From NCBI GenBank assembly GCA_003211275.1, contig QCTE01000005.1, forward strand, positions 1 through 63,299: 63,299 bases of DNA. Direction: 5' to 3'. Below are positions 10,319 to 17,534 of the stretch, in pieces (the first letter of the stretch is position 1; the number at the start of each line of letters is the position of its first letter). Both the position numbers and the translations under genes were made by a program. The notes below the pieces were generated by a model that had not been told where the DNA came from, did no database searches, and saw nothing but the letters and a program-made list of their open reading frames with translations. Origin of the DNA: Synechococcus sp. AG-673-A03. GTDB taxonomy: Bacteria; Cyanobacteriota; Cyanobacteriia; PCC-6307; Cyanobiaceae.

Positions 10319-11207
10319 ACAGCAATTCTGGTCGAAGGCGCTGGAGCGCTCCGAACAGGCCTTGAATTGCGGTGCCCTGATCCCTCTCAGCACCTCCACC
10401 ATCGAGCTTTCAGTGGCCAGTGCGGAGCAGTTTGAACTGCGTCAGCTGAATGCGGCTCTGCCCAAACATCACAGACTTGAAGGGCCCAAGCCCAATCCTT
10501 TTCTTCCCTGGGACCCTCAACTGGAGATTGAGCGGATTCACAATCATCACGTTCTGATTCTCAACAAGTACCCCGTACAGCGTGGGCACATGCTGTTGAT
10601 CACCCAAGGCTGGGCATCTCAAATCCACTGGCTTCAACCTGAAGACTGGCGTGCCCTGGTGCAGGTCGACAGGGACAGCACAGGACTTTGGTTCTTCAAC
10701 AGTGGTCCCAGGGCCGGAGCCAGTCAGCCCCATCGTCATCTCCAATTGTTGCCCCGTCATCCGGGTGAGTGCATCTGTCCGCGACTGTCATGGTTTATGC
10801 AGCGTCTCCACAAACCTTCTGCATCGACAGGCAACGAACAAAGTATTGATCCGCTGTTCAAAAACTGTGTCATCGCTGATCGACCACTCTCGAGTGATCC
10901 AGACGAGGAGGCGAATCTCCTTAATGACCTCTATCGCTCCCTTGCCTTGCAACTGGGTCTTGGTGATCAATCCAGCCAACAACCACCAGCAATTCCCTAC
11001 AACCTGCTGCTGACGAAGTCTTGGATGGCGTTGATCAAACGCAGTCAGGAGAAAGTCAAGGGATTCAGCGTCAATGCACTTGGATTTGCTGGTTACTTGC
11101 TGGCGACGGACCGATCAGATTTGACCTGGCTTCAGAGCCATGGTGGTGAACAGTTGCTCAGACAGGTTGTTCCTGACTTCCGTGATTCCACTGATGCAGT
11201 GAGTTGA
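10311..11207 (+). CDS. ATP adenylyltransferase / Ap4A phosphorylase-like protein
   Basis: This HIT-superfamily GafD/Apa-type protein of 298 residues is expected to break Ap4A into ATP and ADP by phosphorolysis. The nucleotide site is visible as GASQPHRHLQLLPRH, carrying the His-x-His-x-Gln signature near residue 146. Other family features are LPWDPQLEI with HVLILNKYPVQRGHMLLI before it and YNLLLTKSWM with FSVNALGFAGYLLA at the C-terminus. The ATG at 10311 is preferred because it begins MGEQQFWSKALER and overlaps the previous stop (ATGGGTGA); the longer in-frame extension only reads through the upstream gene. The overlap implies translational coupling to the SpoIID-like gene, although no functional link is known. 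Confidence 0.9.
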   Translation: MGEQQFWSKALERSEQALNCGALIPLSTSTIELSVASAEQFELRQLNAALPKHHRLEGPKPNPFLPWDPQLEIERIHNHHVLILNKYPVQRGHMLLITQGWASQIHWLQPEDWRALVQVDRDSTGLWFFNSGPRAGASQPHRHLQLLPRHPGECICPRLSWFMQRLHKPSASTGNEQSIDPLFKNCVIADRPLSSDPDEEANLLNDLYRSLALQLGLGDQSSQQPPAIPYNLLLTKSWMALIKRSQEKVKGFSVNALGFAGYLLATDRSDLTWLQSHGGEQLLRQVVPDFRDSTDAVS

Positions 11208-11256
11208 TCAACGATGTCTGTCTGAAGGAGTCAATCCGCTCCAATTGAAGCGCTCC

Positions 11257-11850
11257 ATGAACAGACAGCAGATCAGACGCAATGCACGCGTTGAACAACA
11301 CATGCGGCTTGTGGAACCGCTGGCCAGACATTACGCGGCAAAAAGTGGTCAAGACCCGGACGACCTTCTGCAGGTGGGCTTGATGGGGTTGCTGAGGGCT
11401 GCTGAACGCTATGAAGGCCAACGGGAGATTCCTTTCTCAGCCTTTGCTCGACCCCATATCAGAGGGGCGATCCTGCATTATCTGCGGGACAAAGCCGCGA
11501 TCATTCGGCTTCCGCGATCCTTGCAGAACAGCGATCGCGATGTCGGTGCCGGATTTAATGCAGCCACCCAGCAACGTCGATTGGTGCCACTGGACGATGA
11601 CCTGATCAGCCAAGAGACTGATCCCACGAGTGAACTGGATCGAAGGGAGCATCTGAGGCAGCTCACTCAGGCGCTACAACGTCTCTCAAGACAGGAGCGG
11701 ACCGCGCTTGAGCAAGTGATCCTCAAAGGGCAAAGTTTGCGAGATGTGGGCAATCAAACCGGTGTTAGCGCAATGACCATTCAACGTCGAGTGAAGCGTG
11801 GTCTTGCCCAGCTGCGTCAACAACTCACAGTTCAGTTGGAGCTGGCCTGA
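11257..11850 (+). CDS. Short group-3 (SigF-like) sigma-70 family factor
   Basis: This alternative RNA polymerase sigma factor has 197 residues. Region 2 is clear: HMRLVEPLARHYAAKSGQ, DDLLQVGLMGLLRAAERYEG, and the DNA-melting segment PHIRGAILHYLRDKAAIIRLPRS. Region 4 is the C-terminal helix-turn-helix (LSRQERTALEQVIL with TGVSAMTIQRRVKRGLAQL). Region 3 is shorter than in SigF or FliA, and region 1.1 is absent. The pattern fits cyanobacterial type-III sigma factors. The target regulon is unknown. The ATG at 11257 (MNRQQIRRNARVEQ) is chosen over an in-frame TTG at 11245. The 3' end overlaps the convergent small minus-strand gene by 19 bases. No anti-sigma gene is visible nearby. Confidence 0.9.
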   Translation: MNRQQIRRNARVEQHMRLVEPLARHYAAKSGQDPDDLLQVGLMGLLRAAERYEGQREIPFSAFARPHIRGAILHYLRDKAAIIRLPRSLQNSDRDVGAGFNAATQQRRLVPLDDDLISQETDPTSELDRREHLRQLTQALQRLSRQERTALEQVILKGQSLRDVGNQTGVSAMTIQRRVKRGLAQLRQQLTVQLELA

Positions 11851-12035
11851 TCTCGTTCGATCTGCTGCTCAAGCGTGCTGATTGCTGCTGTTACAGCAGC
11901 GATTTGACGCTCAAGACCGTCCCGCCAGAAGCGCATCATGCGCAATTTGCGCTCTTGGTGATGACGCTGCCAGTCGCCATCAGCACAGGGTGAGCAGCCA
12001 AAAGGAGGAAACATCCGAAGGGTTGTTAACTCCAT
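11832..12035 (-). CDS. Small coiled-coil protein, unknown
   Basis: This is a predicted protein of 67 residues from the ATG at 12035 (76 from 12062). The N-terminal part (FPPFGCSPCADGDW) has two cysteines in a CSPC arrangement. The rest is basic then helical: HHQERKLRMMRFWRDGL leads into a heptad-like region (QIAAVTAAISTLEQQIER) that probably forms a coiled coil. I do not recognise a family. It overlaps the 3' end of the sigma-factor gene on the opposite strand. The CxxC plus tryptophan-rich segment argues for a real protein, but the evidence is only compositional. A link to the sigma factor is speculative. Confidence 0.5.
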   Translation of the reverse strand: MELTTLRMFPPFGCSPCADGDWQRHHQERKLRMMRFWRDGLERQIAAVTAAISTLEQQIERDQASSN

Positions 12036-12148
12036 CCATCCTGGCGAGAACGGCCCCTTCACCGCGTCATTGAGATTGCTTGGCGGTTTTTACTCTGGCG
12101 ATTAAGTTTGGAACTTGAGCCCTTCAAGGCCCCAGTCACCAGTCGCAA

Positions 12149-13768
12149 GTGTCTCACCGAATCCCACTACTGGTCTTGATTGGCGTCTCGACTGCGACAG
12201 TCGCGAGCGACTTTGCGAGACCTGTTGAGGCCTATGTGCCCTTGATGGCTGGTCAACGAGCAAGGGCTCTGAATGGCCGCTTTAACAATGTGCCCGTTCT
12301 TCACTCCAATCAGCCGGAGATTGTCAAAGGACCAGGGATTCTGGTGAATACCTCGCCGGGCAGTTCAATTGCTGCCGAAACAAACCAACCGCTGAAAAAC
12401 TCCACATTCACTTTCAATGGTGAATTTGGAGTGCATATGCATCACAAATATTACCCGCAGGATTCCAGTAAACTGGGAGGCCGCAGAGCCCGAGGCCTGC
12501 TAACTGTTGCTGCCATTGCCATCAATCCCGGCACAACTCCCATCACTCTGCGGTTCAAAAGAGGTTCCGTTAAAAATAGTTTTGAAGCTCCATATCATCC
12601 CAATAAATTGATGGGTGTTAAGCCGTTAGGACCCAGGCCCTGGAACACAGGACCTGGTGATGCAACGGCTGTTCAGATTCTTCGTGGTGAACTTGATCGT
12701 AATCTTGCTAGAGAAGTTGTGATTCCGCCGAACAGCCGCAAGGTGATTGTGAGCTCTGTTTTGCCGGCACGTGGAATCATGAATGGGCTTCTGCGTGGCA
12801 GCAGCAATGGCCCCTTTCAAATGGCTGTAATCGCAGCTGAAGAAACCCAAGACGAACGGGCACTCATAGCTGTGCTTGATCGTGGACGACTTGCACCAGG
12901 AAGAATTTATCTCAATCGCATTCGTGAGATTCAGTCTGGACAAGTGTTCTCCCGCGTTGCTGGAGTTGCTCTTGGTGATGAGTACAAAGCTTCAATTCAG
13001 CACGATCTCACTCAAGGCTCATTGCATGTGCCTTTGACCAGTACGCGAAAGCATCATTTCGGTACTCGAGATATTCAGGTCAATCAACTCAGCACCCGCA
13101 TGGTGGATTCAGCTGTCAATAACGTTGGTACTTACGGAGTCCGTTTTGATGTTGATCTGAATCTTGCCGGTGAGGGTGCTCATGAGCTTGTTCTCAGTCA
13201 TCCTGTTGCTTCCGGCCGCTCACCATTTACGGCCTTTCGTGGATCAATCGGCATTAAAACTGAACGGGGTTATCAAGAAGTCCATGTCGGCATGCGCTCC
13301 GGACAGAGTCTTTCCATCGCTGATCTTGATCTGAAGCGTGGAGCTAACAACCCTGTCACTGTGAGTGTCGTCTACCCTGCCGATGCCACGCCGGGCCACT
13401 TGCTCAGTGTGGTTCCTGTGACGCAGTTGGCCATGCTGCGTGAGCGGCAACAGATGTTGGAAGCGGTCCGTAAGGCGCAGGCTGAAGCCAAGGCGCGCAA
13501 GGTCAAGCCAGACGTGGCGCCACCTGCAGTGACTGCGCAACCCGCACCTGAGGTGAAGCCTGATACGCCCCTAGCCAAGCCAACCCCGCAGCCTGTCAGA
13601 ACCACTGCACCTCCCCCACCTCCGATACTCGTGGCTCCCAGGGGTGGTACCAATGTCATGCCTCCTGCAATGATCATGCCGTCAAGAGTGAACAGCAGCC
13701 TCGAGCAGCGTTACCGTGACGCCATCCGTGCCCAGCAGGAATGGTTGCGCCGTCTGCAGGGTCGATAA
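12149..13768 (+). CDS. DUF3370 family exported protein
   Basis: This 539-residue protein has a signal-like N-terminus (LLVLIGVSTATVASDFARPVEA). The following YVPLMAGQRARALNGRFNNVPVLHSNQPEIVKGPGI segment is what I recognise as DUF3370, a cyanobacterial exported family of unknown role. The body is predicted beta-rich. The C-terminal 120 residues are low complexity: an Ala/Glu/Lys helix (LEAVRKAQAEAKARK) followed by a Pro-rich tract (PAPEVKPDTPLAKP, TTAPPPPPILV) and a final helix (LEQRYRDAIRAQQEWLRRLQ). The start is the GTG at 12149. It may be a cell-surface or periplasmic structural protein. The long Pro-rich tail could span the wall. Confidence 0.85.
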   Translation: MSHRIPLLVLIGVSTATVASDFARPVEAYVPLMAGQRARALNGRFNNVPVLHSNQPEIVKGPGILVNTSPGSSIAAETNQPLKNSTFTFNGEFGVHMHHKYYPQDSSKLGGRRARGLLTVAAIAINPGTTPITLRFKRGSVKNSFEAPYHPNKLMGVKPLGPRPWNTGPGDATAVQILRGELDRNLAREVVIPPNSRKVIVSSVLPARGIMNGLLRGSSNGPFQMAVIAAEETQDERALIAVLDRGRLAPGRIYLNRIREIQSGQVFSRVAGVALGDEYKASIQHDLTQGSLHVPLTSTRKHHFGTRDIQVNQLSTRMVDSAVNNVGTYGVRFDVDLNLAGEGAHELVLSHPVASGRSPFTAFRGSIGIKTERGYQEVHVGMRSGQSLSIADLDLKRGANNPVTVSVVYPADATPGHLLSVVPVTQLAMLRERQQMLEAVRKAQAEAKARKVKPDVAPPAVTAQPAPEVKPDTPLAKPTPQPVRTTAPPPPPILVAPRGGTNVMPPAMIMPSRVNSSLEQRYRDAIRAQQEWLRRLQGR

Positions 13769-13803
13769 TTCAACCTGCTTGACGGTCAGTAAGTCAGATC
13801 CTT

Positions 13804-14886
13804 ATGAGCGGCAAGCGCATCAGCCTGGAATTACCCGAGGAGCTCGTCGACCAGATTGATCAGCTTCGCAAGGATTGGAAGACTCGTTCCAGGGGGGAAT
13901 GCCTTCAACGGCTGCTTGAGGAAATCTTTCAGCCCAATCTTGATCAGGATGAAGCGCCTGGAGCTCTGATTGATCCACTGATTGATCAGTCTTCCGAGGG
14001 CAGAGCCGAGTTAACTGCTCCTGAAGCTGCGGATGGTTCCAAGGCTCCGCTAGTTCCACAAGCGATCCAACAACCTCAATACGACGAGGATCGCGCCATC
14101 GTTCTGGTTGGTTCAGCTGGTGGATTAGAGACGACAGGCCAGGACGCTGGTCGTCCCGCCACGCCCCGACCAACAACACGCAATTCTTCCTCTGTTGGGG
14201 TCGGTATTGATCTGCCCGGTTTCGTTCGCAAGCGCAGCACTGCCATTCGCGAAAGCCTCACACCACAGAACCAACCGAACACGGAGATTCCCGTTGTTCC
14301 GGTGATCAGTGATGAACAAATCAAGGATTGGTTTGAAGTGGCTCATAACCATTGGCTCAATCTTTATGGATCCAACCCTGGCCCCACTGTGATGGAGGCT
14401 GTGATGCTGTGGATGGCTCGTGACATCTGGCCCCATATCGATGGATCCGAGGGGCGCACATTCACTTGGAGTCAGGTCAATCACTCCATGACCGAATTCT
14501 GCAAAAGCTGGATGGTTCCTTCTCCTCGCTTTGAGCAGGTGATCGTTGCTGCCGCCGTTCTTGAGGATCCCTTTGCCAGCGCTTCAGTGACAGATCGAAT
14601 CCCAACGCTGATTCGTCGTTTCGTCAGTCGCTTTAAGCGCAGCCGAAAGGTCACATCCTTCGAAACGCTCGAGTCCACGATGACTCTTCATGGTGCACTG
14701 AAACAACTCGAGTTGCCCACGCAGGCTGGCCAGTCTTTGACATTGCGTTCGATCCGCGATGCCTACAAGCGCAAAGCTGTTGAGGTTCACCCTGACTCCG
14801 GAGGTTCAACCGATGCCATGCGCCGGCTGAACGAGGCTTATCAGATGCTGAAAGAGCTTTATCGCCAGAAAGAACTATCTCAGTAG
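13804..14886 (+). CDS. Ribbon-helix-helix / J-domain fusion protein
   Basis: This 360-residue protein has two recognisable ends. Residues 1-45 (SGKRISLELPEELVDQIDQL, then SRGECLQRLLEEIF) match a CopG/MetJ-type ribbon-helix-helix DNA-binding fold. The last 55 residues (RSIRDAYKRKAVEVHPDSGG, then DAMRRLNEAYQML) are a J-domain with an intact HPD triad, the element that stimulates Hsp70/DnaK. Between them lies a Pro/Ser-rich linker (about residues 46-165) and a globular helical region (WFEVAHNHWLNLYGSNPGPTV onward) of unknown type. This is not a canonical DnaJ, because there is no Gly/Phe stretch or zinc domain. It could link DNA binding with chaperone recruitment, which is an inference. It begins 35 bases after the DUF3370 gene and is followed by the gene-poor region. 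Confidence 0.82.
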   Translation: MSGKRISLELPEELVDQIDQLRKDWKTRSRGECLQRLLEEIFQPNLDQDEAPGALIDPLIDQSSEGRAELTAPEAADGSKAPLVPQAIQQPQYDEDRAIVLVGSAGGLETTGQDAGRPATPRPTTRNSSSVGVGIDLPGFVRKRSTAIRESLTPQNQPNTEIPVVPVISDEQIKDWFEVAHNHWLNLYGSNPGPTVMEAVMLWMARDIWPHIDGSEGRTFTWSQVNHSMTEFCKSWMVPSPRFEQVIVAAAVLEDPFASASVTDRIPTLIRRFVSRFKRSRKVTSFETLESTMTLHGALKQLELPTQAGQSLTLRSIRDAYKRKAVEVHPDSGGSTDAMRRLNEAYQMLKELYRQKELSQ

Positions 14887-15124
14887 TCTTGATTGAGCCT
14901 CTAAACTGGACCCATAGAAATTCTCAAATAAGACTAATAAGAGATTAAGGTATTGCTGTTGATGCAAGCTTGATGGCTTCGGCCTGACGAGGTTCGATTA
15001 TTCCTATCAAGATCACTTTTTTTGATGATTTTATTTGTGGCATGCATGTCTTTGTAGGTGAATCTGGCAGGGTGTCTTTTCCTTGAGCTTGGCTGAATTC
15101 AGCTTCTTGTGATGGATCAGTGGT

Positions 15125-15251
15125 TGTCCAGCGAGCGAATCATTCTGTCCAAGAGCCTGACAGGAGGCCCTCAAAGTCAGTGAGAATCAGCTTTTACTGG
15201 CTTGCGTCTCTGCTGTTGACACAGTGACGCAAGCTTGCTGGACACAGCAAG
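15125..15251. ncRNA. Candidate structured RNA or regulatory element with alternative stems
   Basis: TGTCCAGCGAGC at 15125-15136 pairs over all 12 positions (one G-U) with GCTTGCTGGACA at 15233-15244. A second stem, GCTTGCGTC at 15200-15208 with GACGCAAGC at 15226-15234, is perfect over 9 bp. A third, CTTGCTG at 15234-15240 with CAGCAAG at 15245-15251, is a perfect 7-bp hairpin with a 4-base loop, and it excludes the first stem. A Shine-Dalgarno-like AGGGGGAG and an 8-codon ATG frame (15264-15290) follow directly. Inverted repeats cannot show the strand. This is inference from pairing only; no RNA family is recognised. Confidence 0.35.
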
Positions 15252-15373
15252 GGGGAGCCGGCAATGGCTTTACCTGATCCAATCGATTGATTTGATCAGC
15301 TCAGACGGCCGCACCTGTCACACAGGAACAGACAATCCCATTGCTCTTGAATAAGTCCAAATCAGGACTGGCT

Positions 15374-15502
15374 ATGAGACTTATCCGAGAACTGTGCACT
15401 CCTCGCGAGGCGATGGATTCACGTCTCACGAAGTGCATCAGAGACAGGATTCATCAATCTCAACCAAGACACAACAAAGGTCTAGTGTGCAGACACGCCT
15501 GA
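15374..15502 (+). CDS. Possible 42-residue basic small protein
   Basis: ATG at 15374 opens a 42-codon frame ending in TGA at 15500-15502, with AGGA about six bases upstream as a plausible ribosome-binding site. The product begins MRLIRELCTPREAMDSRL and is strongly basic, with three cysteines. Nothing in it resembles a known family. The same bases also form stems (15351-15357 with 15378-15384; 15395-15400 with 15432-15437), so the region may instead be an RNA. Confidence 0.18.
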   Translation: MRLIRELCTPREAMDSRLTKCIRDRIHQSQPRHNKGLVCRHA

Positions 15503-15558
15503 GACGAGGGAGACCATCAGTTCAGGATTGAAAAGCAGCTGTCGAATCAACCGATCGA

Positions 15559-16053
15559 TCAGGTGCTGGTTTGCATTCCCTTGATCAGATAATCGAAATA
15601 AGGACCTGCAATTTTTTGTTGCTCTTCCGAAAGAAGCACCAGGGATGCTTCCCTCATGCAACGCATGGCATCCACCATCCCAGGCATGGGTACGCCAAGG
15701 CTGTTGTACATCTCACGGGCGCCAATCAAGCCGATCTGCTCGATCATGTCGGTGCTGCCTGCAAGCACTCCATAGGTGACCAACCTCAAATACCAGCTGT
15801 AATCACGCAGGCACTGGGCCCTTTGCTTCTGGCCGTAAGCATTACCGCCTGGAGCGACATATTCAGGTCGCAAGCCGAACAACTGGCGTGCTGACTCATC
15901 GACGATCTTCTTTTCACTGTCGGTGAGGATCCTGACCACAGCCAGACGTACCGCACCCTGACTGAGGTACTCAACCATCGAGCGAAGTTCACCACTGCTC
16001 GGGTAACGCAGGTCGTCATCCGCCTGGAGGATCAGATCCCTTACAACGCTCAT
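15559..16053 (-). CDS. apcD: Allophycocyanin-B alpha subunit
   Basis: This phycobilisome core subunit is a terminal emitter that passes energy to the photosystems. The product (164 residues from ATG 16053) starts MSVVRDLILQADDDLRYPSSG, the ApcD signature. It carries the chromophore-binding cysteine in GQKRAQCLRDYSWYLRLVTYG near position 81, then GLIGAREMYNSLGVPMPGMV and the C-terminal GPYFDYLIKGMQ. These segments separate it from ApcA, ApcB, ApcF and the PEC/PC subunits. A longer form from ATG 16065 (MPAVMSVV) is possible. ApcD usually stands apart from the apcABC operon, as here. It is divergent from rlmD, with 80 bases between starts. The strand downstream of its stop is the structured gene-poor region. 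Confidence 0.95.
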   Translation of the reverse strand: MSVVRDLILQADDDLRYPSSGELRSMVEYLSQGAVRLAVVRILTDSEKKIVDESARQLFGLRPEYVAPGGNAYGQKQRAQCLRDYSWYLRLVTYGVLAGSTDMIEQIGLIGAREMYNSLGVPMPGMVDAMRCMREASLVLLSEEQQKIAGPYFDYLIKGMQTST

Positions 16054-16133
16054 GACGGCTGGCATGCTGGGAACAGTTTAAGGGGCATGAACCCCAGTCA
16101 TGGGTTGGAGCTGAGGGGTGTTACGCCATTGCA

Positions 16134-17534
16134 ATGACAGCGATGAATGAAACGCCGCATCCTGGACTCACCATCGATGTTGTTGGAGAGGATCTCGACC
16201 AGCAGGGTCGCGGTCTCGCGCGCTGGAAGGGTTGGGTCATCACGGTGCCTGAGCTACTGCCTGGAGAGGAGGCCAAGGTCAAAGTTCAGCAGCGTCAGCG
16301 ACGGATGTGGCTGGCCCAAAGAGTGGAGATCATCTCCGCATCTCCCCATGCCCGCCGACCACCGTGCATTCTTGCTCGCGACTGCGGTGGTTGTTCGTTG
16401 CAGCATCTGTCGGTGGAGGCCCAAAACAATTGGAAGCAGGAGCGATTGACCAACTCGCTCACTCGCATCGGCCAGCTGGATCCGGATGTGAACGCCCTGG
16501 TGAGCCCAGACCAGGAATCACTTGGGTACAGAAACCGGGCCTTGATCCCAGTCCGTCGCGATGGACTGAAGGTGCGCCTCGGCTACTACAAACGTGGCAG
16601 TCATCGCATCGTCAATCTCAACCACTGCCCCGTTCTTGATCCACGACTGGATGCATTGATTGCTCCGATCAAGCAGGACCTTGAATCAACCAGCTGGCCC
16701 ATGGATTCAGACCTGCAGGGTGATCCAGGTCTTCGCCACTTGGGATTGAGAATCGGCGTCCGAACCGGTGAGGTGCTGATCACCCTGATATCCGCCACTC
16801 GTTCGCTGCAGGGAGTTGAAGAGCTGAGCGCAGCGTGGATGCGTCGCTGGCCACAGCTGAAGGGTGTGACGCTCAATCTGCAGCCGAAACGCAGCAATGC
16901 CGTGTTTGGTGATCAAACCCTATGTCTTCAGGGCGAGGATGCGATCGAGGAGAGATTTTGTGATCTCTCACTCGAGCTTGGAACCACAACCTTTTTTCAG
17001 GTCAACACACCCCGGGCAGAACGGGTTGTGGAGCTGATCCGCGATTGGATCACTCGCGCTCAGGCCAATCAAAGGGTGATTGATGCCTACTGCGGCATCG
17101 GCACGATTGCCTTACCGCTGGCTGCTGCCGGCCACAGAGTGACCGGCTTGGAAATCAGCTCTGCATCCATCCGCCATGCCGAACGCAATGCACGACGCAA
17201 CAGGCTGACATCAACACAATTTCTGGATGGCGATGTCATTCGGCATTTGCGCGATGTGTTGCCGCTGCACGATGCCCTGGTTGTTGATCCACCTCGCAAG
17301 GGTCTGGATCCCTCAGTTTTGGCCGTGATCCTGGACCATCCACCGCAACGGCTGGTGTATCTGAGCTGTGATCCTGCAACCCTGGCGAGAGATCTCAAAC
17401 AATTGGCTGGAGATTTGGGGCCTTATCGGATTGAACATGTTCAGCCGATGGATTTCTTCCCTCAGACCTCTCACCTGGAATGTCTGGTGTTGATGTCGCG
17501 CTTCAACTGCGCAACTCCACCTGAAACTGCTTGA
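16134..17534 (+). CDS. rlmD: 23S rRNA (uracil-5)-methyltransferase, RlmD/RumA family
   Basis: This SAM-dependent enzyme makes 5-methyluridine in 23S rRNA. The 466-residue product has an N-terminal TRAM RNA-binding domain (VVGEDLDQQGRGLARWKGWV) and the [4Fe-4S] cysteines in CILARDCGGCSLQHL. The SAM-binding motif is RVIDAYCGIGTIALPLAAAG near residue 320. The catalytic cysteine lies in LVYLSCDPATLARDL, followed by the C-terminal MDFFPQTSHLECLVL typical of the family. The exact target uridine (747 or 1939 class) cannot be fixed from sequence alone. The 3' end overlaps the convergent pheT by 32 bases. Confidence 0.93.
   Translation: MTAMNETPHPGLTIDVVGEDLDQQGRGLARWKGWVITVPELLPGEEAKVKVQQRQRRMWLAQRVEIISASPHARRPPCILARDCGGCSLQHLSVEAQNNWKQERLTNSLTRIGQLDPDVNALVSPDQESLGYRNRALIPVRRDGLKVRLGYYKRGSHRIVNLNHCPVLDPRLDALIAPIKQDLESTSWPMDSDLQGDPGLRHLGLRIGVRTGEVLITLISATRSLQGVEELSAAWMRRWPQLKGVTLNLQPKRSNAVFGDQTLCLQGEDAIEERFCDLSLELGTTTFFQVNTPRAERVVELIRDWITRAQANQRVIDAYCGIGTIALPLAAAGHRVTGLEISSASIRHAERNARRNRLTSTQFLDGDVIRHLRDVLPLHDALVVDPPRKGLDPSVLAVILDHPPQRLVYLSCDPATLARDLKQLAGDLGPYRIEHVQPMDFFPQTSHLECLVLMSRFNCATPPETA

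Larger units (their letters stand above)
14887..15558. other. 672-base region without a clear gene; inverted-repeat rich
   Basis: This is the longest non-coding stretch in the window, between the J-domain gene and the end of apcD; both genes point into it. The first 170 bases are AT-rich with a T7 run at about 15018-15024. A perfect palindrome GCTGAATTCAGC sits at 15092-15103. The segment 15125-15251 has long mutually exclusive stems, and 15351-15437 has further stems. No known cyanobacterial RNA (6S, tmRNA, SRP RNA, RNase P, Yfr1) is recognisable to me. No obvious rho-independent terminator for either flanking gene is seen. A 42-codon frame is listed separately as weak. Confidence 0.7.
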
